From assembly GCF_032884065.1 (NCBI RefSeq), contig NC_088866.1:31428566-31492565 (forward strand): a stretch of 64,000 nt of DNA, in the 5' to 3' direction. Below the pieces are notes generated by a model. The model did no database searches. It was not told the DNA's origin and saw only the letters and a program-made list of their open reading frames with translations. A program made the translations under genes and the position numbers. Within the stretch, counting starts at the first letter, position 1; each line of letters begins with the position of its first letter. Origin of the DNA: Artemia franciscana. Its lineage: Eukaryota; Arthropoda; Branchiopoda; Anostraca; Artemiidae. Below are positions 61,613 through 64,000 of this stretch, piece after piece.

Positions 61613-62110
61613 TTTTTTTTTTTTTTTTTTTCTTTTTTAAGTAGGGTTCATGATGAGTAAGGAAGATGCTCTAAGTCCTGCTTGGGTTGAGAAGGTTTTA
61701 ACGATTGAATGGTAATCGCTCATTTTATGATCAAAAATTGTAGGGTATCAGTTGAACCTATTGATGGAGATAGTCTCAGATGAATAGTGCCTCAGATGAA
61801 TTTTCTAACAGTTACAGAAACAAAAAGACAGGATCTTATGTAGAAACATAATTTTTTCTTTAGGAGACTTTAACGCCGAGGTCGATAGAAATAGATATAG
61901 ATGGTATCCTAGTCTAAGTAAATTTTGTGTATGAAAAGAAAACAGTAATGACTACAGACTGCTGCAATTTTTTTAGTATAACAATCTAGTTATAGCCAAT
62001 ACGGTATTTGGTCATAAAATGGCCAATAAGTTAACATGATACACATGTAATGGTAAGTGAGCTAACCTTATTGATTATGTTATTATTAACCGAAGACTGG
62101 CAAGCTAGGA
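61613..62110 (+). pseudogene. LINE endonuclease domain, decayed
   Basis: After the poly-T run a frame gives GDFNAEVDRNRYRWYPSLSK at about 61863-61922, the metal-binding GDFNA motif of AP-type LINE endonucleases. Further on ENSNDYRLLQF and NLIDYVIINRRLA follow, near the conserved end of the domain. Several in-frame stops interrupt it. The endonuclease nicks target DNA in the intact element. 61640-61860 is the decayed upstream part of the domain. Confidence 0.68.
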
Positions 62111-62149
62111 TATATTGATTTTTAAAGTAAGGTCACCATCTAGTAGTGT

Positions 62150-62500
62150 CAATAGAGTCAATAGTGTCAATATAGCAATATCCTCATTTATGACATTGGA
62201 TAGATCATCTTCGTCTGCATCAATCTCTTGCTCTCTTCTTGAGCCTTTTTTCAGTTCCTTGTCATTGTCATCACATTCGCATGCACAACTTGTTCTATAT
62301 CAATTTCTCCCAAGAACTTGAGAGCATTGGTTACATAAAGGTGAAGGAGGTGACCAAAGCATAAAGACCTTTGAATCCCCCCATGGTAGCAAGCTTCAAT
62401 AATAGCGTAAATACTAAAAAAAACAGCGTTAAACAAAAAAAAACAGAAAACAGGCAAAAAAAGGTTAAAAAAAAAAAAACAGAACCAGTTCAAACAAAAA
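62150..62500 (-). pseudogene. Possible hAT-like transposase fragment inside the LINE
   Basis: On the minus strand it reads CFGHLLHLYVTNALKFLGEI, recalling the 'C.AH.LNL.V..AL' block of hAT transposases. After a one-base shift an acidic stretch with DADEDDLSNV follows. It separates the LINE endonuclease remnant from its reverse transcriptase remnant. The match is short and the call tentative. Confidence 0.35.
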
Positions 62501-62589
62501 CAGTTGTCCTGTTTCTATTTTTTTTTTTTTTTTTTTGAAAAACAGAAAAAGGTTAGACAGAAACAGAAACAAAAAACAAACGATGCTGA

Positions 62590-63290
62590 TGCTTAATGCG
62601 AAGCGGAGATCATGGATAAAATTGCCGCGGATGTGGAACATGTAGCTAGACGGCATAATAGTAAAATATTATATTGACATGATAATAAATTGAGAGGGAG
62701 TAGTTAATTTGGACTTCTCTCAGTTAAAGGTAGGAAAGGGTTCGTGATAAGGGAAGAGTTAGAGAGAAATTTGCGGAACATTTGGAGAATCTGCTAAACC
62801 GGGACAGAGTCTTGGATGTGAAAGAAAGATTAATTAAAAAAAAAAAAATTCCTGGCTGTATTAAAATATTAAAAAATAATTAGGCCCCAGGGGCTGATAG
62901 TTTGGTAAATGAGTTTCTTAAATATGGTGATTGTGAAATTAGAAGTAAGTTATTGATGATTATGAGTATGATTTTCGGAAAATTTGAAATACTCAACGAT
63001 TTTAGGAAAAACCTAACCAAATCCCCGTATAAGAAATGCGATAAGAGTGAGTATAGAGGCATTAGCCTGGCTTCTATAAGTAACAAATTACTGAGTATGG
63101 TTATACGTCTTAGATTTAAAAATGCTGTAGACAAAGTTTTAAGAGAAGAACAATGCGATTTTAGGAAGAGCAGAGGACGTGTCGTTCTCAGTTTCACTTT
63201 TGGGTAATTGAGAAATGCCTGAGTTATCAAATACCTTTAGTCCTCAGTTTTATAGATTACGAGCAGGCATTTGATTCAGCTGACGGAAGA
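62590..63290 (+). pseudogene. LINE reverse transcriptase, first (truncated) copy
   Basis: The linker and N-terminal reverse transcriptase region are decayed up to about 62880. Then APGADSLVNEFLKYG, a weakened YRGISLASIS and EEQCDFRKSRGR follow, ending in IDYEQAFDSAD near 63260-63283. Frame changes and stops are present (62883, 63207). The copy stops just after the FIDYEQAFDS motif, which contains the first catalytic aspartate, and runs in frame into a second copy that starts further upstream in the protein. Confidence 0.72.
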
Positions 63291-64000
63291 GATACAGCTG
63301 CAGGAAAAGATATAGATGAAAATGAAAAAGGTTGTGATACCTTGGGTGTTAATGGAACTTTGTTTAGCGAGGAGGAATTAGCGCCAGTACTAAAAGGATT
63401 AAAGAATAATAAGGCTCCTGGTGCTGATAGTGTGATAAATGAGTTTCTTAAATATGGTGGCTCCGAGGTTAGAAATAAGCTACTGAAGATGATGAATATG
63501 ATTTTTAAAAAAGGGGAAGTACCTAATGATTTTAGGGAAACCTTAATTAAACCACTGTATAAGAAAGGTGACAAGAGTGTGTGTCTTAATTATCGAGGCA
63601 TTAGTCTAGTCTCTGTAGGCATCAAATTACTTAGTAATATGATACTTTTCGATTGAGAGATGTTTAGTCAAAGTTTTAAGAGAAGGACAGTGCGGTTTTA
63701 GAAAAGGTAGAGGATGTGTCGACCAAATTTTCACTCTTAGGTTAATAATTGAGAAGTCCCTTCGTTGTCAAACACCTTTGGTACTCAGTTTTATTGATTA
63801 TGAGCAAGCGTTCGATTCTGTTGATAGAAGAGCGTTAACAAAGGTCTTATCCTTATATGGTATACCAGACAAATACATTAAAATGATTTATGTTATGTAC
63901 GGGAGTAATACTGCTGCGGTTAAGGTGGGAAATGAGGTTAGCAACTGGTTTTGTATTAAATCAGGAGTTAAGTAGGGTTTTGTTCTATCCCCCTTTATAG
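63291..64000 (+). pseudogene. LINE reverse transcriptase, second copy (runs off the window)
   Basis: The frame runs from DTAAGKDIDENEK through NNKAPGADSVINEFLKYGG and NYRGISLVSV to about 63653. After frameshifts near 63650-63680 it continues QCGFRKGRGCVDQIFTLRL, then FIDYEQAFDSVDRRAL and IKSGVK. There a stop (TAG at 63973-63975) replaces the expected glutamine of the SGVKQG motif. The YADD motif would lie beyond the window. The family is a non-LTR retrotransposon with AP endonuclease; I do not assign a clade. The element is non-functional. Confidence 0.8.

Noticed and set aside
62880-63574. Minus-strand frames of 105-116 codons over the LINE
   Set aside because: They mirror the reverse transcriptase frames read on the plus strand.

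Overview
The window is animal nuclear DNA, most likely from an arthropod. It has spliced genes with GT-AG introns, long AT-rich introns and very heavy transposon content. Several repeat families look like ones I associate with brine shrimp (Artemia), but that is recollection and not something the sequence proves. Two host genes can be read, both on the + strand. The first is a sterol carrier protein 2 gene (SCP2 domain, peroxisomal C-terminus AKL) in three coding pieces at 2487-2547, 4353-4497 and 13650-13831. The second is the 5' part of Nipped-B/NIPBL (the cohesin loader Scc2), with five coding exons at 33009-33072, 34888-35166, 43067-43296, 47252-48040 and 58508-58739. These join in phase into about 531 codons. 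The HEAT-repeat part of that gene lies beyond the window.

Layout: 1-378 is the end of a YqaJ-type exonuclease frame. 516-1945 is a repeat here called family B. 2487-13831 is the SCP2 locus, filled with family A elements, a LINE 3' end, a hAT transposase tail, a tRNA-Pro pseudogene and a minisatellite. 13832-32973 is intergenic: degenerate family B and D copies, a 1.7 kb array of about 80-bp units, triplet-rich repeats, a long AT-rich stretch with no gene, and a reverse family A copy. 32974-58739 is Nipped-B, with introns of 1.8, 7.9, 4.0 and 10.5 kb holding a 101-bp AT microsatellite, the hairpin-rich family C block, a full family B copy, a 1.1 kb foldback and a family D array. 58740-64000 has another family A copy and a decayed LINE with endonuclease and reverse transcriptase remnants.

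The most interesting observation is in SCP2. Two near-complete copies of the same 1.8-2.2 kb element (family A) sit directly inside or at the end of the coding sequence, in the same orientation as the gene, with no recognisable host intron sequence between coding DNA and element. A third copy interrupts a hAT transposase reading frame just as cleanly. Family A has a subterminal inverted repeat, a terminal hairpin, internal tandem repeats and insertion between A residues without a clear target duplication, which is the architecture of Helentron-associated (HINE/DINE-1-like) elements. The element head carries a GT that is phase-compatible with downstream acceptors in both SCP2 insertions. The locus is therefore either a recently broken gene or a case of transposons acting as introns (introner-like). 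RNA evidence would decide.

Limits: repeat boundaries and copy numbers were judged by eye, no database search was possible, and large intronic and intergenic stretches are described only as lacking recognisable genes.
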